Source: Rhizobium mayense
GTDB lineage: Bacteria; Pseudomonadota; Alphaproteobacteria; Rhizobiales; Rhizobiaceae
Assembly: GCF_030272705.1 (NCBI RefSeq)
Contig: NZ_JARFYM010000037.1
Location: forward strand, 1-64,000
Direction: 5' to 3'
DNA: 64,000 bases
The notes beneath the pieces were generated by a model, which ran no database searches, was not told the DNA's origin, and saw only the letters and a program-made list of their open reading frames with translations. This document shows, piece by piece, positions 43,359 to 51,468 of this stretch. A program made the translations under genes and the position numbers. Within the stretch, counting starts at the first letter, position 1. Every line of letters starts with the position of its first letter.

Positions 43359-45185
43359 CTATTCGACGGTAACTGATTTCGCCAGGTTGCGCGGCTGATC
43401 GACGTCCGTGCCCACAAATACGGCCGTATGATAGGCGAGCAATTGAACCGGCAGCGAGAAGATCATCGGCGCAATGATCTCGTGCACATTCGGAAGAACG
43501 ATTGTATGCATCGTGTCGAGCTTCAAGGCGGCAGCGCCCTTCTCGTCAGTGATCAAGATGATCCGTCCGCCGCGGGCCGCGACCTCCTGCATGTTTGAAA
43601 CAGTCTTATCGAAAAAGCGGTCGTGCGGTGCAATCACGATAACCGGCATGTTCTCGTCGACGAGAGCAATCGGACCGTGTTTCAATTCGCCGGCGGCATA
43701 CCCTTGCGCGTGGATGTAGGAAGTCTCCTTCAGCTTCAGCGCGCCTTCCATGGCCAGGGGGAAGCTCGTGCCGCGGCCGAGATAAAGCACGGCGCGGCAC
43801 TTTGCCAATTCACGCGACAGACGCTCGATCTTTGGTTGGATGCTGTCGAGCACTTGCGCCATGACGCGCGGCATCTCGGCAAGGCGTTCGACCAGTATCT
43901 GTTCCTCCTTCTCCGTGACGGCGCCACGCGCCCTGCCCGCAGCAACTGCGAGCGCTGCCAGGACGGCGAGTTGGCAGGTGAAGGCCTTTGTGGACGCGAC
44001 GCCGATCTCCGGTCCGGCGAAGATCGGGAACACAGCGTCGGACTCCCGCGCTATCGTGGATTCGCGGGTGTTGACAACCGCACCGGTCTTCAACCCGTGC
44101 TCCTTGCAATAGCGTAGGCAAGCAAGCGTATCGGCTGTCTCGCCCGATTGTGAGATGAAGAGAGCAGCCGCTTGTGGCGAGAGCGGGATTTCGCGGTACC
44201 GGAATTCTGACGCAACATCGATTTCGACCGGCAGACGCGCATAGCGCTCGAACCAGTACTTGCCGATCAGCCCGGCCAGATAGGCAGTGCCGCAGGCGGA
44301 GATCGCCAGGCTTTGAACGTTGGCGAAGGCGATGTCGCCCGAAACCTCGACCACGCGATTGTCGAGGAAGTTGATGTAGTGGCTCAGGGTATCGGAGATG
44401 GCCTCCGGCTGGTCGTAAATTTCCTTCTCCATGAAATGGCGATAGTTGCCTTTGTCGATCGGATGGGCCGCCGCCATCGAGACTTGCCGCGGTCGGGTCA
44501 CGGACTTGCCGTCGATATCGAAGATATGGACGGCAGTCTTGCCGATGACCGCCCAATCGCCATCGATCAGGTAGGTGATCTCGTTGGTGAAGGGCGCCAG
44601 CGCAATCGCATCCGACCCAAGGAACATCTCGTCGACGCCGTGACCGATTGCGAGCGGCGGACCATTGCGCGCAGTCATGATGGTTGAAGGGTCGTCCTCG
44701 AAGAGCAGAGCCAGCGCATAAGCGCCCCTGACGCGCTTCAGCATCGCATGCACAGCCTCCCGCCGGCCCATGCCGCCCCGGCGAAATCTTGCCACGAGAT
44801 GCGCGATGACCTCTGTGTCGGTGTCGGTTTGGAACTCGGCGCCGGCCGCGGTCAGTTCATCCTTCAATTCGGCAAAATTCTCGATGATCCCGTTGTGGAC
44901 GACCGCGATGCCGTCTGTAAAATGCGGGTGGGCATTGCGCTCCGTCGGCGCGCCATGGGTTGCCCAGCGCGTATGGGCAATGCCGATTGTGCCCGCCAGA
45001 GGCTGTTCTTTCAGCTTGGCCTCGAGATTGACGAGCTTGCCCTCGCAGCGCCGGCGATGGAGCGCTCCACCGTCGATAGTCGCGACGCCCGCCGAATCGT
45101 AGCCACGATATTCAAGGCGCTTCAACGCGTCTACCAGCCGTTCCGAAACCGGCTGATGGCCGACAATACCCACAATCCCGCACAT
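43359..45185 (-). CDS. glmS: Glutamine-fructose-6-phosphate aminotransferase (isomerising)
   Basis: The 608-residue protein starts MCGIVGIVGHQPVSERLVDA; Cys2 is the catalytic nucleophile of the N-terminal glutaminase. Two SIS sugar-isomerase domains follow (SCGTAYLAGLIGKYWFERYA, SQSGETADTLACLR and later YLGRGTSFPLAMEGALKLKE). The C-terminus DVDQPRNLAKSVTVE is the typical end. It makes glucosamine-6-phosphate for cell wall, and in rhizobia a plasmid copy can be NodM for Nod-factor synthesis. No nod gene is nearby, so it may be a second glmS. It sits within the segment bracketed by inverted protease-gene ends. Confidence 0.95.
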   Translation of the reverse strand: MCGIVGIVGHQPVSERLVDALKRLEYRGYDSAGVATIDGGALHRRRCEGKLVNLEAKLKEQPLAGTIGIAHTRWATHGAPTERNAHPHFTDGIAVVHNGIIENFAELKDELTAAGAEFQTDTDTEVIAHLVARFRRGGMGRREAVHAMLKRVRGAYALALLFEDDPSTIMTARNGPPLAIGHGVDEMFLGSDAIALAPFTNEITYLIDGDWAVIGKTAVHIFDIDGKSVTRPRQVSMAAAHPIDKGNYRHFMEKEIYDQPEAISDTLSHYINFLDNRVVEVSGDIAFANVQSLAISACGTAYLAGLIGKYWFERYARLPVEIDVASEFRYREIPLSPQAAALFISQSGETADTLACLRYCKEHGLKTGAVVNTRESTIARESDAVFPIFAGPEIGVASTKAFTCQLAVLAALAVAAGRARGAVTEKEEQILVERLAEMPRVMAQVLDSIQPKIERLSRELAKCRAVLYLGRGTSFPLAMEGALKLKETSYIHAQGYAAGELKHGPIALVDENMPVIVIAPHDRFFDKTVSNMQEVAARGGRIILITDEKGAAALKLDTMHTIVLPNVHEIIAPMIFSLPVQLLAYHTAVFVGTDVDQPRNLAKSVTVE

Positions 45186-45368
45186 ACCCTCTCCGCGCTT
45201 CTTCGCATGTCGGTCACGGCGCTCACATACTCCGTCAAGCTGGAGTGAGCGAAGCTACAATCACTCTCGGATCGCCATGACCGGCGATCATTCCTTCAAC
45301 GCGCTGGCAAAATCCATGGCAAGAATTGTCGTGGTGCCACGCTTGATTTCGGTCAAATTCAGCGTTTT

Positions 45369-45473
45369 CTAATGGCACTCGGCCGATTGGAAAAATTGAT
45401 TTTTTGGATCATACCTATCCACGCCATGGATTGGCCGCGCGAGTTTCCGCGGTTTGGACCCATGTTGAAATTC
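45369..45473 (+). repeat. Dispersed ~105-bp repeat, copy B
   Basis: Second copy of the segment at 11637-11742, same orientation, about 80% identical by eye. It lies in the gap upstream of glmS, beside the MaoC pseudogene. The distance between the copies is about 33.7 kb. Confidence 0.65.
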
Positions 45474-45621
45474 GGCTTGCGGAACACGCAGGACGATCCG
45501 GCGCATCATCTGGCCGCAGCAATTTCACTCAGAAGGCGTCCTTTGCAGGTGCAGCCAGCGACGGCTCCAGGTTTCTTTCCCTGAGAACACAGGTCTTTGC
45601 CGGGATGCCGGGGCCGCCGCC

Positions 45622-45850
45622 TTAGACAAAACCAGTCAGGTTCTTGGGTTCGAATTTAACGATTGTCTGCCAAATCGCACTCAGCGCCAGCTTTCCTTCA
45701 CCCTCGATCTCCACCGTTGCTTCATCGGTGACCATCAGCATGCCGGCGCCGCGGAGGCGCGCCTCGGCTGTGGTGAAGCGACCGCGCACGCCTGCGGGCT
45801 CTTGACCGGTGCCATGAACCGCACCTTGTTGAAGCCGCAATTAATGCCCA
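45622..45850 (-). pseudogene. MaoC-type enoyl hydratase C-terminal fragment, frameshifted
   Basis: FNKVRFMAPVKS is read in one frame, then AGVRGRFTTAEARLRGAGML and TVEIEGEGKLALSAIWQTIV in the next. This is the C-terminal part of MaoC-like hydratases (F-x-x-P-V-x-x-G-A-x-V-R-G). The front half of the gene is missing at about 45850, right by the hairpin beyond the protease gene, and a one-base frameshift splits the rest. Confidence 0.75.
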
Positions 45851-45865
45851 GCGTCTACTCTCGGA

Positions 45866-45900
45866 TTGCGAGGCGATTTGATGGCACTCAACGCCTCGCA
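45866..45900. terminator. Stem-loop downstream of the intact protease gene
   Basis: TTGCGAGGCG (45866-45875) pairs with CGCCTCGCA (45892-45900). On the protease strand it lies just after the stop. It is the counterpart of the hairpin at 42672-42707; conserved arms and loop support a duplication. No clear T-run follows. Confidence 0.55.
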
Positions 45901-45919
45901 GGTAACTTTGGCTCTTTGT

Positions 45920-46876
45920 TTACCTGATCCAATCGGGTGCCAGTGCCCTCGAAAGGCTAGCCTCGCCGCGGCCGTAGGTCGCCGCGTTATAGTTGACGAG
46001 TGTGTCAGTCCTGGCTGTATCCAGCAACTGATTGGCGATCTGTGTCGGCGTCGCCGACGGGAACTTGTTGCCAAGGATAGCGGAATAGCCCGAAATCACG
46101 GGTACCCCATGAGATGTTCCGAACAGTCCAGTTTTGTCGCCTTCGACACCAACCGTCAGGAACTGGTTCTGCACCTGCGGATTCGAACCGGCATAATTCG
46201 AATAGGAGGCCAACGATGCCTTATTCTCGGGAGTACCATTGTGGTCGAGCGCACCCACAAAGATTGTCGATGGCGTTCCAAACAGGCTGACGGCTAGATA
46301 ATCAGCATCCCCTTTACTGTTCACGGTGCCCATTCGTATGCCATCGTTGCCGGCAGACTTTGCGACGACCGCATTGCCCGCCCGAGCTGCATCGACAATC
46401 GATTGCTCAAGTGGAGACCGGCTCACTGGCTCCGGATAGCTGTAGCTCAAGTTGATGACATTGAGGCCGTCGTGCAGCGCGATCGGGGCCTCTTGGATGT
46501 ATGCATTCCGGAACATGTTCGCACCAGGCGCCACCATGCCCGCTTCCTCAAAGACCCATTCGCCATGCCGCTGTCTTTGTGGGCCACGACCGAGATCGCC
46601 ATCTACCATATCCGAGGATCTGAAATCATCCACGATCGTTATCGATACGCCTGAACCTGTATAGCCTGACGCCCAGGCTTGCCCAATATCCGGACTCATC
46701 CAGCAAAAGGTGTTGTCGGCATTTTGTGCGCACGCCGACGCGCTGCTTTCCATGGTTGGTGTATCGGCCCTTCCTTTGACATGGGCACCAGTCTCGCCGG
46801 CAAAACCTGTTGCTGCCAGCAGGCACATAACGAGACCGCTAAGGAACGCTATAGGGAATAACAGTGATTTCTGCAT
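45920..46876 (-). CDS. Secreted subtilisin-like serine protease (S8 family)
   Basis: The 318-residue protein has a signal peptide (MQKSLLFPIAFLSGLVMCLLAATGFAG), then the S8 triad. Asp is in GSGVSITIVDDF, His in QRQRHGEWVFEEAG, and Ser in LFGTSHGVPVISGY. The His motif is H-G-E-W-V rather than H-G-T-H-V, so it is an atypical member. An AGGAGG site supports the ATG at 46876. It is 62 bases after a secreted partner gene (46939-47508), so the two are probably an operon. The substrate is unknown. Its 3' end is duplicated, inverted, at 42385-42651. Confidence 0.85.
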   Translation of the reverse strand: MQKSLLFPIAFLSGLVMCLLAATGFAGETGAHVKGRADTPTMESSASACAQNADNTFCWMSPDIGQAWASGYTGSGVSITIVDDFRSSDMVDGDLGRGPQRQRHGEWVFEEAGMVAPGANMFRNAYIQEAPIALHDGLNVINLSYSYPEPVSRSPLEQSIVDAARAGNAVVAKSAGNDGIRMGTVNSKGDADYLAVSLFGTPSTIFVGALDHNGTPENKASLASYSNYAGSNPQVQNQFLTVGVEGDKTGLFGTSHGVPVISGYSAILGNKFPSATPTQIANQLLDTARTDTLVNYNAATYGRGEASLSRALAPDWIR

Positions 46877-46938
46877 ACTAACCTCCTGTCTGCATTGTTC
46901 TTCGTTATCAAATCTGCCGGCCACACCTTTGATCATCG

Positions 46939-47508
46939 CTAGAATTGGCCTCTGAACCAGAGACTGAGTTTCAGTCGGCTCGGATGGAGTTTCACCAAAT
47001 GTTTTAGGGTGTCCGCTACCGGTAGTTCGGAAGCCGCCAAGCGGCAATTTACCTTTTGAACGCCGCCAAGTCGGTAGCTGGCGGTACACGGTTGTTCCGT
47101 CAGGTCACCACCCAAGATCGAATTGGCCGTGAAAGTAAGCGTCGTGGAGGGCGTCGGCCGCTTTTGTACAATGAAGCCGAGTTGCACATCTGGGTCGATT
47201 CGGACCTTTTCGGCACGCTGACCTGTGCTTGCGCCCCACAGCAGACCGAAATCGTCGGACAGCTGGGTCAACATTTCGAATTGCATGTCGACCCAGTTGC
47301 TATGGTACATCTTGCTTAACGGCACCCATGTGCCATTCGTCAGCTCGTATCCGCCGCGTTCAAGACGACGGGCGATGGTGGTTAGGTCTGACCCCCGGTT
47401 GATACCGACGAGGCTGGTCTCTTGTCCATTGGCAGTCATTGCGAAAAATGCCATCGCCAGAAGTGCCAAACCTGCCCACAACACATATTTTGGGCACCGT
47501 GAATTCAT
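46939..47508 (-). CDS. Exported protein of unknown function, partner of the S8 protease
   Basis: The 189-residue protein has an N-terminal signal or anchor (KYVLWAGLALLAMAFFAMTANGQ) and a mature domain rich in beta-strands (DMQFEMLTQLSDDFGLLWGA, STTLTFTANSILGGDLTEQP, YRLGGVQKVNCRLAASELPV). Two or three Cys could form a disulfide. I do not recognise a family; it resembles small outer-membrane or periplasmic proteins. It precedes the protease gene, so it may be its substrate, inhibitor or chaperone. The ATG at 47508 lacks a strong ribosome-binding site. Confidence 0.6.
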   Translation of the reverse strand: MNSRCPKYVLWAGLALLAMAFFAMTANGQETSLVGINRGSDLTTIARRLERGGYELTNGTWVPLSKMYHSNWVDMQFEMLTQLSDDFGLLWGASTGQRAEKVRIDPDVQLGFIVQKRPTPSTTLTFTANSILGGDLTEQPCTASYRLGGVQKVNCRLAASELPVADTLKHLVKLHPSRLKLSLWFRGQF

Positions 47509-47987
47509 CGCACAACCGATTGGCGCACTGTTGTTGGAGGGCACTTCTTGGGCAAACGCCCGATGGCAATAACCGCGAAAGCATGGGCGACAACGGACAA
47601 CGCAATCATTCTCAGCAATATCACTTATCTCCAGTCGTTCCGTCTCATTGAGACATTTCTCGGCTCTTTCCGAGTAAACAGCTCTCGCTGCATCTCGGTG
47701 ACTGGCATCAAAATTCATGCCAACTTTAACGCAAGATTGGTCAGGAAGCGTCTGCCTTTGCTTTCATTAGCTTAGAAAAGAAGGGCAAGGAGTCCGCCAA
47801 ACGAAGCTCTGTCGAGAAATCGACAAAGCCGACACAATTGGAATGGTTTTGATGATACTGAGCGCGAGCGAACCTATTGTGTGCACGTCCGTCAACGGCT
47901 TTTTCATTGATTCCCTCCCGCAAGATGGGTGACAAAAATGCGCGAATCTGTTTCTCCCTAGGCCGTCGTATTGCGGAAGATGCTAAT

Positions 47988-48263
47988 ATGAATGTTATAG
48001 ACAACGATGTACGTTTGCTCGCTGTTATGCGGCGCTATTTTAGCGTGAAGAAAGAGCTTGCCGATTTGAAATCGTCGCTCGAAGAAAAGCGCAAAGCGGC
48101 AGGAATTGCGGTCGGAGAGTTTTACCACGTCTGCGCTGAAAGCGAGCATGCAAACGATGTGAGTCGAACGGTTAGGCTGAGACGGGAGATGGATTTTCTG
48201 ATGAGCCTCGCCGAAAGCTGGGCAAGGGGAGACATCATTAATCTCGACACATCAGCCAACTGA
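47988..48263 (+). CDS. Small coiled-coil hypothetical protein
   Basis: The 91-residue frame (MNVIDNDVRLLAVMRRYFSVKKELADLKSSLEEKRKAAG, then HANDVSRTVRLRREMDFLMSL) is helical with heptad-like spacing. GGAAG lies eight bases before the ATG at 47988. A longer frame to 47877 is less likely. It resembles small rhizobial proteins of unknown role. No partner is evident. Confidence 0.5.
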   Translation: MNVIDNDVRLLAVMRRYFSVKKELADLKSSLEEKRKAAGIAVGEFYHVCAESEHANDVSRTVRLRREMDFLMSLAESWARGDIINLDTSAN

Positions 48264-48878
48264 TCCCGCGAGCACGCGAGTATTGCGGTTGCAGCGCTAT
48301 TTGGCAACCAAGCCAAGGGAAAATGGATCGGCTACTCGATTCATTGCCTGTAAAATGGCCCGGGAATGCAATAGCATCACAATGATGGCGGCTTGAGCCA
48401 GAACCCACTTTGCCCGGCCCATTGTGCTGAGCCTTCCTCTTCGTGCGGGATTGCAACCCTCATGTCTTTAGATCCCCACTAGAAGAAGACATCAGCTCTA
48501 AATTGAATGTTTTTGCCTGGCTGGCCCTCCGTTCGTGTCGCTTCGCTAGCGGACCGGAGGTATGGCACGGGTTATCGGCGAGAACGCTCGGCTACGCCCG
48601 ATTTCGATCGGTAATCACGCAACAAGAGCTTGTGCCGTTACCCAACAAAAACGGATGTCATATCTGCTCGATGCGATACACGTCATAGGCGCATATCTAC
48701 GGTCATTTTTTAAACATCTTATCGGTGTGTGAAACAACATTTCCGCCGCTTTTTATTCCGCAGTGTGGCGGGTCATCGGATGAGATCAATGGGCGGGATA
48801 CGCATATGGGCCAGGCGGCAATAATCTGCGGCTGGTCTTTTTCTTCGTGTATCCCTATCCAGACCGCAGGAGCGACGG
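48264..48878. other. Gene-poor gap left of the catabolic operon
   Basis: No gene, hairpin or repeat was recognised. It follows the last gene of the leftward operon, so a terminator is expected around 48800-48878, but none is clear. Confidence 0.4.
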
Positions 48879-49634
48879 TCACGCAACCGCCTGGGCTCCC
48901 GTGATCTCCACCAGCGAGCCGCACATGAAGGCGGCCTCCTCCGACGCAAGAAACGCGACGAGGGCCGCCACCTCTTCCGGTTTCCCGATGCGCCCAAAGG
49001 GAACGAGCTTGTCGAGGTCAGCGATCGTCCGGCCGGAGCGCGTAACTCCGGCTTCGAGCATAGGCGTATGGATTTCTCCGGGGCAGACAGCGTTTACGCG
49101 CACCTTGTCGGGTGCGTAGTCCCTCGCAAGGTTCTGAGTGAACGCAGCTACCGCGGCCTTTGTGGTGTTGTAGGCAATGTGGTTCGGCGCGGGATGAAGG
49201 CCCCATTGCGAGGCGGTATTCACGATCGCGCCGCCGCCAGCCTGTATCATGTGGGGAAGCGTTGCCCGGCACAAATGGAACATCGAATCCAGGTTGACCG
49301 TGAAGCTTGCCTTCCAATCCTCATCGGAGAGCGACAGCAGATTGCCGCGTCGATTGATCCCTGCGTTATTGACGAGGACGTCCAGTCGGCCTTTCAGCTC
49401 GAACGACTTCGCCACGAGCTCGAAACATTCCTCCTTCTTCGAGATGTCCGCCCCGATCGCAACCGCCGTTCCGCCCGCCGCGTCGATCTTGCTGGCGACA
49501 TGCGCCGCCGCCTCGACGTTAACGTCGGTCACGACAACGAGCGCGCCCTCGGATGCCAGCCTGCCCGCGATTGCCGATCCTATGCCGCCCCCTGCTCCCG
49601 TGACGACGGCGACCTTCCCTACAAACCTCTTCAT
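48879..49634 (-). CDS. SDR-family oxidoreductase (last gene of the catabolic operon)
   Basis: The 251-residue protein has the classical SDR features: VAVVTGAGGGIGSAIAGRLA (cofactor loop), NNAGINRRG, NTASQWG with the catalytic Ser, and AYNTTKAAVAAF with Tyr and Lys. The Asp after the second strand (VTDVNV) favours NAD(H). It is 16 bases after the other SDR. Substrate is unknown; a hydroxy- or keto-acid produced in the pathway is likely. Confident for the family only. Confidence 0.88.
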   Translation of the reverse strand: MKRFVGKVAVVTGAGGGIGSAIAGRLASEGALVVVTDVNVEAAAHVASKIDAAGGTAVAIGADISKKEECFELVAKSFELKGRLDVLVNNAGINRRGNLLSLSDEDWKASFTVNLDSMFHLCRATLPHMIQAGGGAIVNTASQWGLHPAPNHIAYNTTKAAVAAFTQNLARDYAPDKVRVNAVCPGEIHTPMLEAGVTRSGRTIADLDKLVPFGRIGKPEEVAALVAFLASEEAAFMCGSLVEITGAQAVA

Positions 49635-49650
49635 CGAAATTTCCTCCTCG

Positions 49651-50409
49651 CTATCGAATGTAGCTTCCGCCGTTAATGTCGAGCGTCGCTCCGTTCAGTG
49701 ACGCCTGACCGGGCCGCAGAACGAAGGCGACCAATTCCGCCACCTCTGCCGGTTCCGCCATCTCTCCGATCGGGATGTCCGCAACGGCTGCAGCCTTTCC
49801 GTGGACGGCGATGAACTCTTCGGCCATGTCGGTTCGGACCCAGCCAGGCGCGATGGCGACGGCCGTCACGCCGTCCTCGCCGAAGCTGCGGGCGATCGAC
49901 TTGGTCAGATTGACGAGCGCCGCCTTGGTTGCCCCATAAGGCATCGCGTCAGCCGTATACCCTCGCTGACCCGCCCGGCTAGCCATATTGACGATCCGCC
50001 CGCCGCCATTCGCCTTGAAGTGCTGGATCGCTTCCTTGCAAAGATCAGCCGCGGCGAAGAAATTGATCTGGAATTCGCGCTGCCATGCGGCCTTCCAGTC
50101 AGACGCCGAGGCTTCGATTGAAATCTCTGTGCGGATGCCGGCATTGTTGACGAGGCCATGGACCCGACCGGTCGCCGCGACGGCCATCTCCCAAAGTCGG
50201 AACGGGCCCTCCGGCACCGACAGGTCGGCCTGGACGATCCAGCCATTGCCACCGACTTCCGCGAGGAGCGCTTCCGCGCCCGCCTGATCGCGGCCGTAGT
50301 GGATGACCGGTCGCGCGCCATCCTCCGCGAGCTGCCTCACGATCGCCGCACCGATTCCACCGGACGCTCCCGTGACCAGAACGACCTGTCCTTCGAGTGT
50401 CTTCTTCAT
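49651..50409 (-). CDS. SDR-family oxidoreductase (FabG-like)
   Basis: The 252-residue protein shows VVLVTGASGGIGAAIVRQLA, NNAGIRTE, MASRAGQRG with Ser and PYGATKAALVNL with Tyr and Lys. HYGRDQ after the second strand suggests NADP(H). It lies nine bases after the racemase-family gene and 16 before the second SDR, within the operon. Function is presumably the reduction or oxidation of a pathway intermediate. Confidence 0.88.
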   Translation of the reverse strand: MKKTLEGQVVLVTGASGGIGAAIVRQLAEDGARPVIHYGRDQAGAEALLAEVGGNGWIVQADLSVPEGPFRLWEMAVAATGRVHGLVNNAGIRTEISIEASASDWKAAWQREFQINFFAAADLCKEAIQHFKANGGGRIVNMASRAGQRGYTADAMPYGATKAALVNLTKSIARSFGEDGVTAVAIAPGWVRTDMAEEFIAVHGKAAAVADIPIGEMAEPAEVAELVAFVLRPGQASLNGATLDINGGSYIR

Positions 50410-50418
50410 GCCATTACC

Positions 50419-51468
50419 TCATTTCAATAGGCTGACCTGCGCCCCCCAGGTGTCCGACAACGCGAATCCGTTTCTGAATGGATCGTCGTCGGCAACACGA
50501 AGCTCCGTACGGCCATAGACATAGCCACGACCAGTGATCCGTGGCAGCACCGCCTTACGGCCCTGGACCTCAGTCTCACCGATGGCTTCGACCCGGAACA
50601 CGCCGCCGATGATCGACCGCGATGTCCTGATGTCGCCGACCGAAACCTGGCCCCGCGCATGGAGGGCCGCAAGATTGGCGGAGCTTCCCGTTCCGCAAGG
50701 CGAGCGGTCGACGCGGCCGGGCTGGAGCGTCGTGCAGGTCCGCACGGCCCCGTCCGGTTCCTCGTCGCGGAACATGACATAGGCGATCTCGTCGATGCCC
50801 GGCAGTGTGGGATGGGAGACCTTCACCTGTTCCGCGAGAAGCCGCTTCAGCTCGATCCCGGCCTCTGCCAGTTCGCGGGCGTTCTCCGGTGCGATTGTCA
50901 GTCCCACCTGCCTCACGTCGACAAGCGCGTAGTAGACGCCGCCGAAAGCGATATCGGCCTTGATCCGGCCCCAGGCAGGCGTATCGACCCCGTGGTCGAG
51001 AAGTTCGGCGAAGCTCGGAATGTTATCGAGGCTGACGCTGACACAGCGGCCGCTCTCGCAGCAGGCCCGTGCGACGATCAATCCTGCCGGCGTGTCCAGG
51101 CGGACCGTCGTCTCCGGTTCCACTATCGGAACGCGGCCGCTCTCCAGCAGAGCAGTCACGACGCAGATGCAGTTGCTCCCCGACATCGGATGCGCGCGAT
51201 CCGCCTGCAGCACGATGAAGCCGGCATCGGCGTCGGGACGTGTCGGGGCGACCAGAAGATTCACCGACATCGCGACATTGGCTCGTGGCTCGAAGGTCAC
51301 GAAGCGGCGCAGGCTGTCATCGACATTGTTGATGTGGTTCATCTTGTCGAGCATGGTCGTTCCGGGAATCTCCGGAGCGCCGCCTACCAGAACATGGCCA
51401 AGCTCGCCCTGGCAGTGCACCAGCAGTAGTTCCAGGCTATTTTCGGATCCCATCTCGATGGACCTCAC
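50419..51468 (-). CDS. Proline-racemase-family enzyme (4-hydroxyproline 2-epimerase-like)
   Basis: The 349-residue protein belongs to the proline racemase/hydroxyproline epimerase family. The first catalytic position lies in RAHPMSGSNCICVV, where Ser replaces Cys (P-M-S-G-S-N). The second is the Cys in DRSPCGTGSSANLA. Ser/Cys pairs are known for some 4-hydroxyproline 2-epimerases, whereas a Thr at the second place marks 3-hydroxyproline dehydratases. So an epimerase is the better guess. The start is GTG, overlapping the ALDH stop by four bases. It would feed the DadA-like oxidase. Confidence 0.85.
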   Translation of the reverse strand: MRSIEMGSENSLELLLVHCQGELGHVLVGGAPEIPGTTMLDKMNHINNVDDSLRRFVTFEPRANVAMSVNLLVAPTRPDADAGFIVLQADRAHPMSGSNCICVVTALLESGRVPIVEPETTVRLDTPAGLIVARACCESGRCVSVSLDNIPSFAELLDHGVDTPAWGRIKADIAFGGVYYALVDVRQVGLTIAPENARELAEAGIELKRLLAEQVKVSHPTLPGIDEIAYVMFRDEEPDGAVRTCTTLQPGRVDRSPCGTGSSANLAALHARGQVSVGDIRTSRSIIGGVFRVEAIGETEVQGRKAVLPRITGRGYVYGRTELRVADDDPFRNGFALSDTWGAQVSLLK

